Shown here piece after piece: positions 48,014 to 56,720 of a DNA stretch of 64,000 nucleotides (position 1 is its first letter; each line of letters starts with the position of its first letter). The position numbers and the translations under genes are program-made. The notes beneath the pieces were generated by a model. The model did not search any database. It was given only the letters and a program-made list of their open reading frames with translations, and was not told where the DNA came from. The DNA is from Vreelandella massiliensis (GTDB lineage Bacteria > Pseudomonadota > Gammaproteobacteria > Pseudomonadales > Halomonadaceae), in the NCBI RefSeq assembly GCF_900155385.1, contig NZ_LT699745.1:2001511-2065510 (forward strand), written 5' to 3'.

Positions 48014-48603
48014 TCCTCCAGCGACAAGCCGAGGTTGCTGATGCCGTCGTTGCGGCCGAGCTGGCGGATGGCCTTAAGGGCGTTTTTATCCAGCGGCTCG
48101 GAGACGGCCTCCAATACGGCGTCCTGGAAGTTGTTTTCGTCCTCGGTGAGCGGGTGGTCGCGAATCAACAGCGCGAGTTTCTGCGCGTCCTCCTCGCCTT
48201 CGGTGAGTTCGATAAAGGCGCGCACGCCGGCGCGCGAGGTGCGGCTAACATCCAGCACCGCCTCGGGCGCCTCCCCCTGCAGCGTATCCAAAATCGATGA
48301 CAGCGACACCACCGCATCCAGCGCGCGGCGAGCGCCGAAGCTATCGTCCTCCTCGGGCGGCTCGCACTCGGCGAGCTTCTCCGCCTGGCGAGCGAAATCA
48401 ATGTTCGCGCCGCGCACGCTCAACTGCTCCCACACCAGGTCCAACACCGTGCGCAGGGTGTGCACATCGCCGTGGCCGGTGGTCTGCGCGTAGAGCGCAT
48501 AGTTGGGCAACAGCCGCTCGCATAGTGCGGCCATAAAAGCCTGCTGGGCGGGTAGCGGTAGCGCTTGGAGACGCTGATAAAAGCCGGAGGGGGTTGACGC
48601 CAT
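48010..48603 (-). CDS. YjaG/DUF416 family protein
   Basis: Helical cytoplasmic protein of 197 aa. It follows the YjaG pattern: FMAALCERLLPNYALYAQTTGHGD near the start, LDLVWEQLSVRGANIDFARQAEKL in the middle, then ALDAVVSLSSILDTL, and SNLGLSLED at the end. Function unknown. ATG at 48603, divergent from the GATase-like gene. Confidence 0.85.
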   Translation of the reverse strand: MASTPSGFYQRLQALPLPAQQAFMAALCERLLPNYALYAQTTGHGDVHTLRTVLDLVWEQLSVRGANIDFARQAEKLAECEPPEEDDSFGARRALDAVVSLSSILDTLQGEAPEAVLDVSRTSRAGVRAFIELTEGEEDAQKLALLIRDHPLTEDENNFQDAVLEAVSEPLDKNALKAIRQLGRNDGISNLGLSLED

Positions 48604-48725
48604 GGGGTATCCTATTGGTGAATCCGTATCGGCTAAAGAAACCCTTGTCGATACGTGACTGTCTCACTTTTCCGCCGCTCGTGTGGCAGAAAAGTATGTT
48701 ATGTGCGGCCGGCGAGGAGATTACC

Positions 48726-49406
48726 ATGCATATTCATCTGCTACAGCACGGCCCGGATCACGGCCCCGCGCGTTTGACCGATTGGCTGACCAGTATGGGC
48801 CACAGCCATACCGTGTTTCACCTCTACGACGGCGAGCTGCCGCCGCGCCCGGGCGACTGCGATGCCTTGATCGTGCTCGACGGCCCCGAGGCGCTGCTTA
48901 ACGCCCCACCCTCTTGGCATAAGGCCGAAGAGAAACTCATCACCCGCTTGCTTGATAGCCACAAGCCCCTGATGGGCATTGGCCTGGGTGCCCACTATAT
49001 CGCCGAGGCGCTCGGCGCGATCAGCGCACCCGGCACTTATCCGGAGGCGGGCTGGCACTCCGTCAGCTTGGCCGACGACAGCCCTTTCGCGCTGCCCGAG
49101 ATCTTTGACGCCTTTATGTGGCACCGCTACGTGTTCAGCCTCCCCGATGAAGCCCTGCCGCTTGGGGGCAGCGCCGCCGCGCCGGTGCAGGGGTTTGCCT
49201 GGGACGCGGGGCGCGTGGTGGGCCTTTTGTGCCACCTGGAAGCCTCCCACGCCAGCGTCAAACAGCTCATGGCCGGCCAGCCGGTGCCCGAAGGGCGTGA
49301 TGACTACCTTCAGAGCGAGGCGGCCATTTTTGCCCAGCCCAAGCGCTTTGACCATCTCGCGCCGCTGCTCGATCGGCTGCTAAGCCAGTGGCTGGGCCAT
49401 GCCTGA
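48726..49406 (+). CDS. Class I glutamine amidotransferase-like protein lacking the catalytic cysteine
   Basis: Protein of 226 aa with the GuaA-type GATase fold. The nucleophile elbow, normally GICLG, reads GIGLG with Gly86 in place of Cys (codon GGC at 48981-48983, one base from TGC). His170 and Glu172 of the triad remain (CHLE). ATG at 48726 follows GAGGAG. Without cysteine it should not hydrolyse glutamine, so it may have become a binding or regulatory protein, or there may be a sequencing error. Its 3' end overlaps the convergent mnmH by 27 bases. Confidence 0.85.
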   Translation: MHIHLLQHGPDHGPARLTDWLTSMGHSHTVFHLYDGELPPRPGDCDALIVLDGPEALLNAPPSWHKAEEKLITRLLDSHKPLMGIGLGAHYIAEALGAISAPGTYPEAGWHSVSLADDSPFALPEIFDAFMWHRYVFSLPDEALPLGGSAAAPVQGFAWDAGRVVGLLCHLEASHASVKQLMAGQPVPEGRDDYLQSEAAIFAQPKRFDHLAPLLDRLLSQWLGHA

Positions 49407-50543
49407 GCGCGACCGCTCCGCGACACCGGCGGCGTGCTCGGCCTGCCACTGCTGCGCCGCCGCCAAGACGCTCTCCCAGTCGCCGACGTGTAGCTCAATG
49501 GCCCCTGCCTCCTGCTGGCGCTTAAGGTGGTAGCGGTAGAGCGGGTCGTAATACTCGGTTAAAAGCGGCGCCAGCCAGGCTTCATGGGCTTGGCGGTCGC
49601 CGCGTTCGTGAGCGGCGAAGGCCAGCGCTTGCATACGTTGCAGACGTTGTAAGCGGGCGTCGCCCAGGCGTTTTTTCAGCCGCAACAGCGAGTTTTCCAG
49701 CTGCGTTTGCATACGCTGCCACCCTTCTCCCGGGCCAAGCCGCTGTGCGTAGGCGCGCTCTAAATCGATGATGTAGTCTTGAATCAACTGCGCCAGGCGC
49801 CAATCCAGCGGCATCTCGATACGCATACGCGGCGCTTTTTCCATTGCGTGCCAAAAGGCGAGCGGCACGTTGACGCTGCCGACCTGGCGCGACTCATCCT
49901 CCACCACCAGCGGCCCGGAAAGCGTCAATAGCCGCTTGGCCAGGGTGTGTTCAAAATCGATCTGCGACGGCGGCGGCTCGGGCATCCGCCCGAACGCCGA
50001 GCCTTTATGGCGAGCAAACCCCTCCAAATCGACGCCGCTCTCAAGGCGGTTGATCAGCACCGTTTTGGCGCAGCCGGTCAGCCCGCCGATGATCAGCATC
50101 GGCTGCTCGGCGGCGGTGTCGATGCGCGCCGTCAACGCCTGGCGCAGCGCCTTCCAGCCGCCGTCGATGCGCGGACGCGTGACACCCGCCTCGGCCAGCC
50201 ACGCTTGGGCAATTTGTGAGCGCAACCCGCCGCGAAAGCAGTAGATAACCGCATCGGGATGCTGGGCAACGTAGTCGCGCCAAGCGTTCACTCGGGCGGC
50301 TTTTACCGCGCCGCTGACCAGCCGCTCGCCTAGCGCTATCGCCGCCGCTTGCCCCTGCGCTTTATAGGCGATGCCCACCTGATGGCGCTCGTCGTCGTTC
50401 ATCAGCGGCAGATTCACCGCGCCGGGGAGCGCCCCTTGGGCAAACTCCACCGGAGCGCGAACGTCGATTAGCGGCGTCTGGGCGCTAATCAGACGTGGAT
50501 CGGCGTCAACGCTGGCAAGGCTTTCCGCGTCGGCTCGCCTCAC
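49380..50543 (-). CDS. mnmH: tRNA 2-selenouridine synthase
   Basis: Protein of 387 aa. An N-terminal rhodanese domain (about 10-140) has the active Cys in VIYCFRGGLRSQIAQAWL; a C-terminal P-loop domain begins GGLTGCAKTVL. In the P-loop the Gly before Lys is Ala (codon GCC, one base from GGC). It replaces sulfur by selenium at U34 of tRNAs using selenophosphate from SelD, with which it overlaps by 4 bases. Also called SelU/YbbB. Confidence 0.93.
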   Translation of the reverse strand: MRRADAESLASVDADPRLISAQTPLIDVRAPVEFAQGALPGAVNLPLMNDDERHQVGIAYKAQGQAAAIALGERLVSGAVKAARVNAWRDYVAQHPDAVIYCFRGGLRSQIAQAWLAEAGVTRPRIDGGWKALRQALTARIDTAAEQPMLIIGGLTGCAKTVLINRLESGVDLEGFARHKGSAFGRMPEPPPSQIDFEHTLAKRLLTLSGPLVVEDESRQVGSVNVPLAFWHAMEKAPRMRIEMPLDWRLAQLIQDYIIDLERAYAQRLGPGEGWQRMQTQLENSLLRLKKRLGDARLQRLQRMQALAFAAHERGDRQAHEAWLAPLLTEYYDPLYRYHLKRQQEAGAIELHVGDWESVLAAAQQWQAEHAAGVAERSRSGMAQPLA

Positions 50544-51577
50544 CCAATCACCTCGATCAGCGCCGCGCCTTCCTGCTTGTGCAGCGTGCCGAAGGGTACC
50601 AGCTCAAGCTGGTGCTCGCGGCCAATACGCTCCACGTCGTCCTCCCACGCCGGGTCAACGGCCAGCAGCAGCCCCCCGGAGGTTTGCGGGTCGCACAGCC
50701 ACTGCCAGTGCGCCTCGTCCATCGCTGGCAACGCCTCGCCGAGCGCCTGGCGATTGCGCTCACAGCCGCCCGGTACCGCGCCCTGGCGACGATACACTTC
50801 CGCCTCGGCAAGCCGTGGCAAGCGGCGAAAATCGATCCGTGCACGCACGCCGCTGGCCGCGCAGAGTTCGCTGAGGTGGCCAGCAAGGCCAAAGCCGGTC
50901 ACATCGGTCATGGCGTTTACGCCTTGCACCTTGCCAAGCGAAATGCCGATATCGTTAGGCTTGAGCATGGTTTCCCGCGCCAAGCCCTCATGGCCGGGCT
51001 GCACCAAGCCACGTTTTTCCGCGGTGGTGAGCATGCCCACCCCGAGCGGCTTGGTGAGAAAGAGCAGATCCCCCGGCTTGGCGCCGTTATTGCGCTTGAG
51101 CTGATCCAGATCCACCAGGCCATTCACCGCCAGGCCAAAGATCGGCTCCTGGGCATCGATCGAGTGCCCCCCCGCCAGCGCCACGCCCAGCTCGCGGCAT
51201 ACCGCTTGGGCACCGGCGACCACGTCCCCGGCGATATCGGCGCTAAGTTTATCCAGCGGCCAACCGAGAAGGCTCAAGGCCATCACCGGCGTGCCGCCCA
51301 TGGCGTAGACGTCGCTCAGGGCGTTGGTCGCGGCAATACGGCCAAAATCAAACGGATCATCGACGATGGGCATAAAAAAGTCGGTGGTGGCGATCATGCC
51401 GCGCCCGTCACCCAAGTCGTACACGGCGGCGTCTTCGCGCCCTTCGTTCCCCACCACCAGCCGGTGGCTGCCGGCCGGACGGCCCGCTTTAGCCAGAATG
51501 CTGTCCAGCACGTCGGGGGCGATCTTGCAGCCGCAGCCGGCCCCGTGGCTGTATTGGGTCAAACGAATGCTGCTCAT
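50540..51577 (-). CDS. selD: Selenide, water dikinase SelD
   Basis: Enzyme of 345 aa that makes selenophosphate from selenide and ATP. The N-terminal HGAGCGCKI has Cys17 at the catalytic position, where some homologues have selenocysteine. IATTDFFMPIVDDPFDFGRIAATNALSDVYAMGG and the C-terminal TDVTGFGLAGHL are typical. Operon with mnmH; no selA/selB in this window, so selenium use here is at least for tRNA modification. Confidence 0.95.
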   Translation of the reverse strand: MSSIRLTQYSHGAGCGCKIAPDVLDSILAKAGRPAGSHRLVVGNEGREDAAVYDLGDGRGMIATTDFFMPIVDDPFDFGRIAATNALSDVYAMGGTPVMALSLLGWPLDKLSADIAGDVVAGAQAVCRELGVALAGGHSIDAQEPIFGLAVNGLVDLDQLKRNNGAKPGDLLFLTKPLGVGMLTTAEKRGLVQPGHEGLARETMLKPNDIGISLGKVQGVNAMTDVTGFGLAGHLSELCAASGVRARIDFRRLPRLAEAEVYRRQGAVPGGCERNRQALGEALPAMDEAHWQWLCDPQTSGGLLLAVDPAWEDDVERIGREHQLELVPFGTLHKQEGAALIEVIG

Positions 51578-51649
51578 GGCGTTTTCTCCTTAAACGGGCA
51601 GGGTCTTTATTTCGGTCGTTATCCTCAGTCTAACGTAGTCCGCGATCTC

Positions 51650-53032
51650 CTACAGCGCCTCTAGCGCATCGGAGAGTTTATCCACGGGGATCACCTCCAT
51701 GCCCGCTGGCGCTTGCTTGGGAGCGTTGGCACGCGGCACGATGGCGCGGGCAAAGCCGTGCTTGGCCGCTTCCGCGATGCGCTCCTGGCCGCTGGGCACC
51801 GGGCGAATCTCGCCGGAGAGCCCCACCTCGCCAAACACCACCAGCTCCTTGGGCAGCGCACGGTTTTGCAGGCTCGATACCACGGCGAGCAGCACGGCGA
51901 GGTCGGCGCTGGTCTCCAGCACCTTGACGCCGCCCACCACGTTCAAAAACACATCCTGGTCGCCGGTGAAGAGCCCGCCGTGGCGATTGAGCACCGCCAA
52001 GAGCATCGCCAATCGGTTCGGGTCGAGCCCCACCGCCACGCGGCGCGGGTTGCCCAGCGCCGACTCATCCACCAGCGCCTGCACCTCCACGAGAATCGGC
52101 CGCGTGCCCTCCCACACCACCATGACGAGGCTCCCCGGCGCTTGCTCCTCGTTGCGCGAGAGAAAGATGGCGCTGGGGTTTTTGACCTCTTTGAGCCCCT
52201 GCTCCAGCATGGCGAATACGCCGAGCTCATTGACCGCACCGAAGCGGTTTTTCTGCCCGCGCAGGGTGCGAAAGCGCGAATCGGCGCCGCCTTCAAGCAG
52301 CAGCGAGGCGTCGATCATATGCTCCAGCACCTTGGGGCCGGCGAGGCTGCCATCTTTGGTCACATGCCCCACCAGCAGCAGCACGGTGTTGCTCTGCTTG
52401 GCGAAGCGGGTCAACGCGGCGGCGGATTCGCGCACCTGGGCGACGCCGCCGGGGGCGGAGCTAATGTCCTCCAGGTGCATGGTTTGGATCGAGTCGATCA
52501 CCAGAATCTCGGGCTTCTCGCGCTCGGCCACGGCGAGAATGGTTTCGATGCTGGTTTCGGCGAGCATTTTCAGCCCTTGGGTGGGGAGCTGCAGGCGGTG
52601 GGCGCGCATCGCCACTTGCGACAGCGACTCCTCCCCGGTGACGTACAGAATGCGCCGCTGCTGGGCCAGTTTGCAGGCGGTTTGCAGCAACAGCGTCGAT
52701 TTACCCGCGCCGGGGTGACCGCCGAGCAGCACCGCCGAGCCGGGCACCAGCCCGCCGCCAAGCACGCGGTCGAACTCGCCGAAGGTGGAGCTAAGCCGCG
52801 GCACTTCGCTCAGATCGACGCTGGCAAGGTCCACCACCTCGCGCGAAAGCGCGCCCGAATACCCCCCGCGCCCTGACGGCGCACTCGCGGTACTGCCGGC
52901 GCCAGGCCGGGCGGGTGCCAAGCGCACCTCGGTCAGCGTGTTCCACTCCTGGCAGCTGCCGCACTGCCCCTGCCACTTGCGGTACTCGGCGCCGCACTCG
53001 GTACATACAAAAGCGCTTTTGGCTTTGGCCAC
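51650..53032 (-). CDS. radA: DNA repair protein RadA (Sms)
   Basis: Protein of 460 aa. An N-terminal C4 zinc finger (CTECGAEYRKWQGQCGSC), a RecA-like ATPase with Walker A GGHPGAGKST, the RadA motif KNRFGAVNELGVF and a Lon-like C-terminal domain (about 300-455). It promotes branch migration and processing of recombination intermediates. Lies 72 bp upstream of selD on the same strand. A REP-like repeat precedes it. Confidence 0.96.
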   Translation of the reverse strand: MAKAKSAFVCTECGAEYRKWQGQCGSCQEWNTLTEVRLAPARPGAGSTASAPSGRGGYSGALSREVVDLASVDLSEVPRLSSTFGEFDRVLGGGLVPGSAVLLGGHPGAGKSTLLLQTACKLAQQRRILYVTGEESLSQVAMRAHRLQLPTQGLKMLAETSIETILAVAEREKPEILVIDSIQTMHLEDISSAPGGVAQVRESAAALTRFAKQSNTVLLLVGHVTKDGSLAGPKVLEHMIDASLLLEGGADSRFRTLRGQKNRFGAVNELGVFAMLEQGLKEVKNPSAIFLSRNEEQAPGSLVMVVWEGTRPILVEVQALVDESALGNPRRVAVGLDPNRLAMLLAVLNRHGGLFTGDQDVFLNVVGGVKVLETSADLAVLLAVVSSLQNRALPKELVVFGEVGLSGEIRPVPSGQERIAEAAKHGFARAIVPRANAPKQAPAGMEVIPVDKLSDALEAL

Positions 53033-53051
53033 CGCGTTCTCCTCTATGAGC

Positions 53052-53071
53052 CGTCACCCTTCGACAGGCTC
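53052..53071 (-). repeat. REP-like 20-mer, copy 2
   Basis: Exact reverse complement of 8482-8501. It lies 20 bases before the radA ATG, between radA and the terminator of the lipoprotein gene. Confidence 0.6.
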
Positions 53072-53100
53072 AGGATGATCGGTGTTAGAGCCGTTCACGC

Positions 53101-53124
53101 TAAAGGCGGCCGCAGCCGCCTTTA
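53101..53124 (-). terminator. Terminator of the NlpE-like gene
   Basis: TAAAGGCGGC-CGCA-GCCGCCTTTA is a perfect 10-bp stem with a 4-base loop, 35 bases after the stop of the NlpE-like gene on the minus strand. The T-run is only three bases. Confidence 0.7.
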
Positions 53125-53158
53125 TACGTTCAAGGTCATTTTGGCGTTAGTGTCGGCG

Positions 53159-53623
53159 TTAGGATTGACGCTGCAAGCGCAGCATCTCGCCGTTTTCGAA
53201 GCGGCGGCGCTCGGGGTCGATCAGCTCCAGCGTCTGCGGGTCGATGCGCAGGAAGTAGTACACCTGGCCATCACCGTTGGGCGTGAGTTCGTAAACGGTC
53301 GCATCCGGGTCAGAGGGGGTGCCGTCCAGCACTTCCCAGTTACCGGTATAGTTCTCATCCGGTGGATTTTGCGGGTGATTTCGATACGTGGCATTCAGGG
53401 TAAAGGTGCGCGCTTCGGCGGCGTCCGTCTCTTCGCCGCTCATGACGACATCCAAGTCGATGCCATCGCAGTTGCGGCACGGCAGCGTGCCCTGGTAGTT
53501 CACCTCGGGCGTTTGGGCGACCTGCTCACCCTGCTCCATCGGGCCTGCCGCGCAGCCGGCCAGTAAGGCCAGCATCGCGGAACCGGCAAACAAGCCTTTT
53601 AGCGGCATCGTCTTCAAATTCAT
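53159..53623 (-). CDS. NlpE N-terminal-domain lipoprotein
   Basis: Protein of 154 aa. The lipobox LLAGC puts the lipidated Cys near residue 24. The mature part has YQGTLPCRNCDGIDLDVVM, the CxxC-containing NlpE N-terminal motif, followed by a small beta-barrel. The C-terminal OB domain of E. coli NlpE is absent. NlpE-type lipoproteins are linked to copper and envelope stress signalling, which is not shown for this short form. ATG at 53623 follows AAGGAGAG. Confidence 0.85.
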   Translation of the reverse strand: MNLKTMPLKGLFAGSAMLALLAGCAAGPMEQGEQVAQTPEVNYQGTLPCRNCDGIDLDVVMSGEETDAAEARTFTLNATYRNHPQNPPDENYTGNWEVLDGTPSDPDATVYELTPNGDGQVYYFLRIDPQTLELIDPERRRFENGEMLRLQRQS

Positions 53624-53815
53624 GGCGTCTCTCCTTTCTGGAATGTTGAGCGTATGATCTTGAAAATGTAAGAACATGCAGCGCATTTATCGTGCTTAAG
53701 ACAGCATAACCCCTACAAAGGGCAACGCCCACCCCAATCGCTGGGCGGCGCTTGCGCTTTCCCCTGCGCCAAGCGACCATGAGCGCTATCGATTTCCATG
53801 CCTCAGGATATGCTC

Positions 53816-54877
53816 ATGAGCCAATTTTGGAGCCCCGCCGTTCAAGCGCTAACGCCGTATGTGCCCGGCGAGCAGCCCGCCGAACGGGTGATCAAACTCA
53901 ACACCAATGAAAACCCCTACCCGCCCGCGCCGGGCGTGGGCCGGGTGCTGCGCGACTACGCCACCGACCATCTGCGGCTCTACCCCGACCCCACCTCCCA
54001 CGCGCTACGCGTGGCCCTAGCCGAGAGCTTCGGGGTGGAGACGCACCAGGTATTCGCCGGTAACGGCTCGGATGAAGTCTTGGCCTTCGCCTTTCAGGCA
54101 TTTTTCTGCCACGGGGCGCCCTTGGATGTGCCGGCGATTACCTATAGCTTTTACCCGGTCTACGCCAAGCTCTACAACGTTGAGTTGCGCACCCACCCGC
54201 TCAACGCGCAGTGGGAGGTCGACCTTGACGCGTTGGCGCAAACGCAACCGCGCAGCGGGATGATTTTTGCCAACCCCAACGCGCCAACCGGTCACGCGCA
54301 CTCGCTTGCCGCGCTTGAAACGCTGCTTGAGCGCGTCACCGACCGCGTGGTGCTCATCGATGAAGCCTACGTCGACTTCGGCGCCGAGAGTGCCATCGCG
54401 CTGACCGAGCGCTACCCCAACCTGCTGGTAACCGGCACCTTCTCCAAATCGCGCAGCCTGGCGGGGATTCGCCTCGGCTACGCGGTGGGCTCGCGGGAGC
54501 TGATCGAAGGGCTTGAGCGGGTGAAGGACTCGTTTAACTCCTACCCGGTGGATAGCCTTGCCAGCCGCGTGGGAATGGCCGCACTTGAGGACCGCGCGCA
54601 CTTTGACGCCTGCCGCGAGCGCGTGATCACCACCCGCGAGCAGACCCGGCAGCGGCTGGAGCGGCTCGGGTTTGAAGTACTGCCGTCAAGCGCCAACTTC
54701 GTGCTGGCTCAGCACCCGGCGTTCGACGGCGCCCAGCTTTTCGCCGGCCTGCGCGAGCGCGGCATTCTGGTGCGCCACTTCAATAAAGCCGGGCTTGAGA
54801 ACTTCCTGCGCATCACCATTGGCACCGACGACGAGATGGATAGCCTGATCGAAGCGCTACAAGCGCTGATCCGCTAA
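53816..54877 (+). CDS. hisC: Histidinol-phosphate aminotransferase
   Basis: PLP enzyme of 353 aa that converts imidazole-acetol phosphate to histidinol phosphate. IKLNTNENPYPPAP, FAGNGSDEVLAFAF, FANPNAPTG and the Schiff-base lysine in TFSKSRSLAGIRLGYAVG are present. ATG at 53816 has AGGA at the right distance; 53798 and 53810 are alternatives. Stop overlaps the convergent LysR by 4 bases. It stands away from other his genes here. Confidence 0.94.
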   Translation: MSQFWSPAVQALTPYVPGEQPAERVIKLNTNENPYPPAPGVGRVLRDYATDHLRLYPDPTSHALRVALAESFGVETHQVFAGNGSDEVLAFAFQAFFCHGAPLDVPAITYSFYPVYAKLYNVELRTHPLNAQWEVDLDALAQTQPRSGMIFANPNAPTGHAHSLAALETLLERVTDRVVLIDEAYVDFGAESAIALTERYPNLLVTGTFSKSRSLAGIRLGYAVGSRELIEGLERVKDSFNSYPVDSLASRVGMAALEDRAHFDACRERVITTREQTRQRLERLGFEVLPSSANFVLAQHPAFDGAQLFAGLRERGILVRHFNKAGLENFLRITIGTDDEMDSLIEALQALIR

Positions 54878-55746
54878 ACCGGCACCCACTCGTTGGCGAG
54901 CTGCTCGCGGATCAGCTCGCCCAGGCGCCGCGCCGGTTCCGAGGGCCGATGCGGCGCCCAGTGCAGCGCCAGCTCAATCGAGGGCAGCACAGGTAGGCCG
55001 CTGCTCTCATCCAACGCCTTGAGCGCGGGAGTGAGCATGCTGCGCGTGACCACCACGATCGCCAACCCCGCCATCACCACCGGCGCAAGGCCGCTCATGG
55101 ATTGGCTAGTGTACGCCACCCGCCACTGGCGCCCGGCGTTTTGTAGCGCCTGCTCCGCCACTTCACGGAACACATCCGCCCCCGGCGTGTAGAGCGCCAG
55201 CGGCAGCGGGTCGCGCAGACGCGGCTGATGACTCAACCCCACGGCCCAATAGAGCGGTTCGCGGCGAATCACCTCGCCCCCCGGCGAGCGGCGCTGGCGC
55301 GTGACCAGGGCCAAATCCAGCTCGTCGTTTTTCACCCGCTCGGCTAAATCCGCGCTGGTGCCGCACACCACTTTCAAACCCACGCTGGGGTAAAGCTGGT
55401 GGAAGTAAGCGAACACCGAAGGCAGCAGCAGCGCGTAGTCTTCGGGGATGCCCAGCGTCAGCTCGCCGCTGACCTGACGCGCCTGCATATCCCGCCACGC
55501 CTCTTCGTTCAGGGTTAACAGCCTGCGCGCGTGAGCGAGCAGGCGCTCCCCCTCGGCGGTAAAGCGCACGCGCCGCCCTTCCCGCGCGTGCAGCGTGAGC
55601 CCCAACTGCGCTTCCAAGCGTTTGAGCTGCATGCTCACCGTTGACTGGGTATACGCTAGCCGCTTGGCCGCCGCGGTCACGCTGCCGGTATCGGCAATGG
55701 CGACAAAAGTGCGCAGCAGTGTGAGATCAAAGGTGGGCGGGCGCAC
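54874..55746 (-). CDS. LysR-family regulator divergent from a DMT transporter
   Basis: Protein of 290 aa. The HTH at residues 5-62 includes GSVTAAAKRLAYTQSTVSMQLKRLEAQLG; the effector domain follows with ELTLGIPEDYALLLPSVFAYFHQLYP. It is divergent from the EamA gene across 101 bp, the usual position for its regulator. A LrhA/HexA-like subgroup is possible from the ARQVSGELTLGIPEDYA stretch, but no effector is known. Confidence 0.88.
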   Translation of the reverse strand: MRPPTFDLTLLRTFVAIADTGSVTAAAKRLAYTQSTVSMQLKRLEAQLGLTLHAREGRRVRFTAEGERLLAHARRLLTLNEEAWRDMQARQVSGELTLGIPEDYALLLPSVFAYFHQLYPSVGLKVVCGTSADLAERVKNDELDLALVTRQRRSPGGEVIRREPLYWAVGLSHQPRLRDPLPLALYTPGADVFREVAEQALQNAGRQWRVAYTSQSMSGLAPVVMAGLAIVVVTRSMLTPALKALDESSGLPVLPSIELALHWAPHRPSEPARRLGELIREQLANEWVPV

Positions 55747-55847
55747 TCATCACGCTCCTTGATGGATTGCATCAGTAATGATCGATTTTTTGATACGTCT
55801 TGGCTGAGTATGCTGCCGCTACCGTCACTCAAGCAAGGAGCGCGCCC

Positions 55848-56720
55848 ATGCAACGCATCCGCTTTACCGCAGCACGCTATCTCGGCGTTCCAGCAGCGCT
55901 GATTGCGGTTACCCTGTGGAGTTCGGCACCGCTTTTGGCGGAGCAAGCACGCAGCGTTTCCGCGCTCGCGCTCACCACGCTTTCGCTGTTTGCCGGGGCG
56001 CTGGCCACCCTACCGCTTGGCCGGCGCGCGCCGGCGCTCTCCTGCTCCCTGGGCGGGTACTTGAGCGTTTGGCTGGGGGTGCCGCTTTTGATCTTAGGGG
56101 CCGTGAGTAGCTACTTCATCGGCATGCGCATCGCCCCCGCCGCGGAAGCCGCACTTGTCACCTACACATGGCCGGTGCTCTTTGTGCTGCTGAGCCAGTG
56201 GACACGCTTAGGGCAAGTGCGGCTCAAAAGCCTGACCGGGGCGCTGATCGCTTTTGGCGGGGCCGCGCTTCTGCTCACGCCCCAAGCTGGCGCCGGCATG
56301 GCGGACACTTCGCTACTGGGCTACGGCTTTGCGCTTCTGGCGGCGCTGTGCTGGGCGCTCTACTCCTGGGTGGGCCAAGTGGCGCCTATCGCCCTGACGC
56401 CGCGGCTCCCGCGGCTTCTGCTCATCGCCGCTTCTCTTAGCGCCGCCGCCACGCTATGGCTTGAAGGCGGCATCACATTGCCGGGCGCGACCGCGCTAAG
56501 CGCCGGCATCGCGCTGGGGCTCGGGCCCTTCGGCATTGCCATGGTGGCGTGGGATAACGCACTGCGCCGTGGGCAAGCCAGCGTTGTCGGCAGTCTCGCC
56601 TACGGTGTGCCGCTGCTGGCGGCGGCGCTATTGGTCGTGGTGGGCATCAGCCCGCTGGATTGGCGGCTGCCGCTGGCCACCGTGCTGGTGATCATCGGCT
56701 GCGTGCAGGCCAGCCGCTAG
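55848..56720 (+). CDS. EamA/DMT-family transporter
   Basis: Membrane protein of 290 aa with ten helices in two EamA repeats. TLWSSAPLLAEQARSVSALALTTLSLFAG and the middle AAEAALVTYTWPVLFVLLSQ are visible. ATG at 55848 has CAAGGAGCG upstream; the frame open from 55800 lacks one. Probably controlled by the divergent LysR; substrate unknown. Its stop overlaps the VTT gene's stop by 4 bases. Confidence 0.88.
   Translation: MQRIRFTAARYLGVPAALIAVTLWSSAPLLAEQARSVSALALTTLSLFAGALATLPLGRRAPALSCSLGGYLSVWLGVPLLILGAVSSYFIGMRIAPAAEAALVTYTWPVLFVLLSQWTRLGQVRLKSLTGALIAFGGAALLLTPQAGAGMADTSLLGYGFALLAALCWALYSWVGQVAPIALTPRLPRLLLIAASLSAAATLWLEGGITLPGATALSAGIALGLGPFGIAMVAWDNALRRGQASVVGSLAYGVPLLAAALLVVVGISPLDWRLPLATVLVIIGCVQASR

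Noticed and set aside
51713..52876. A 387-codon frame opposite radA
   Set aside because: Antisense shadow with His/Gln/Ala-rich translation; radA on the other strand has full-length conserved motifs.
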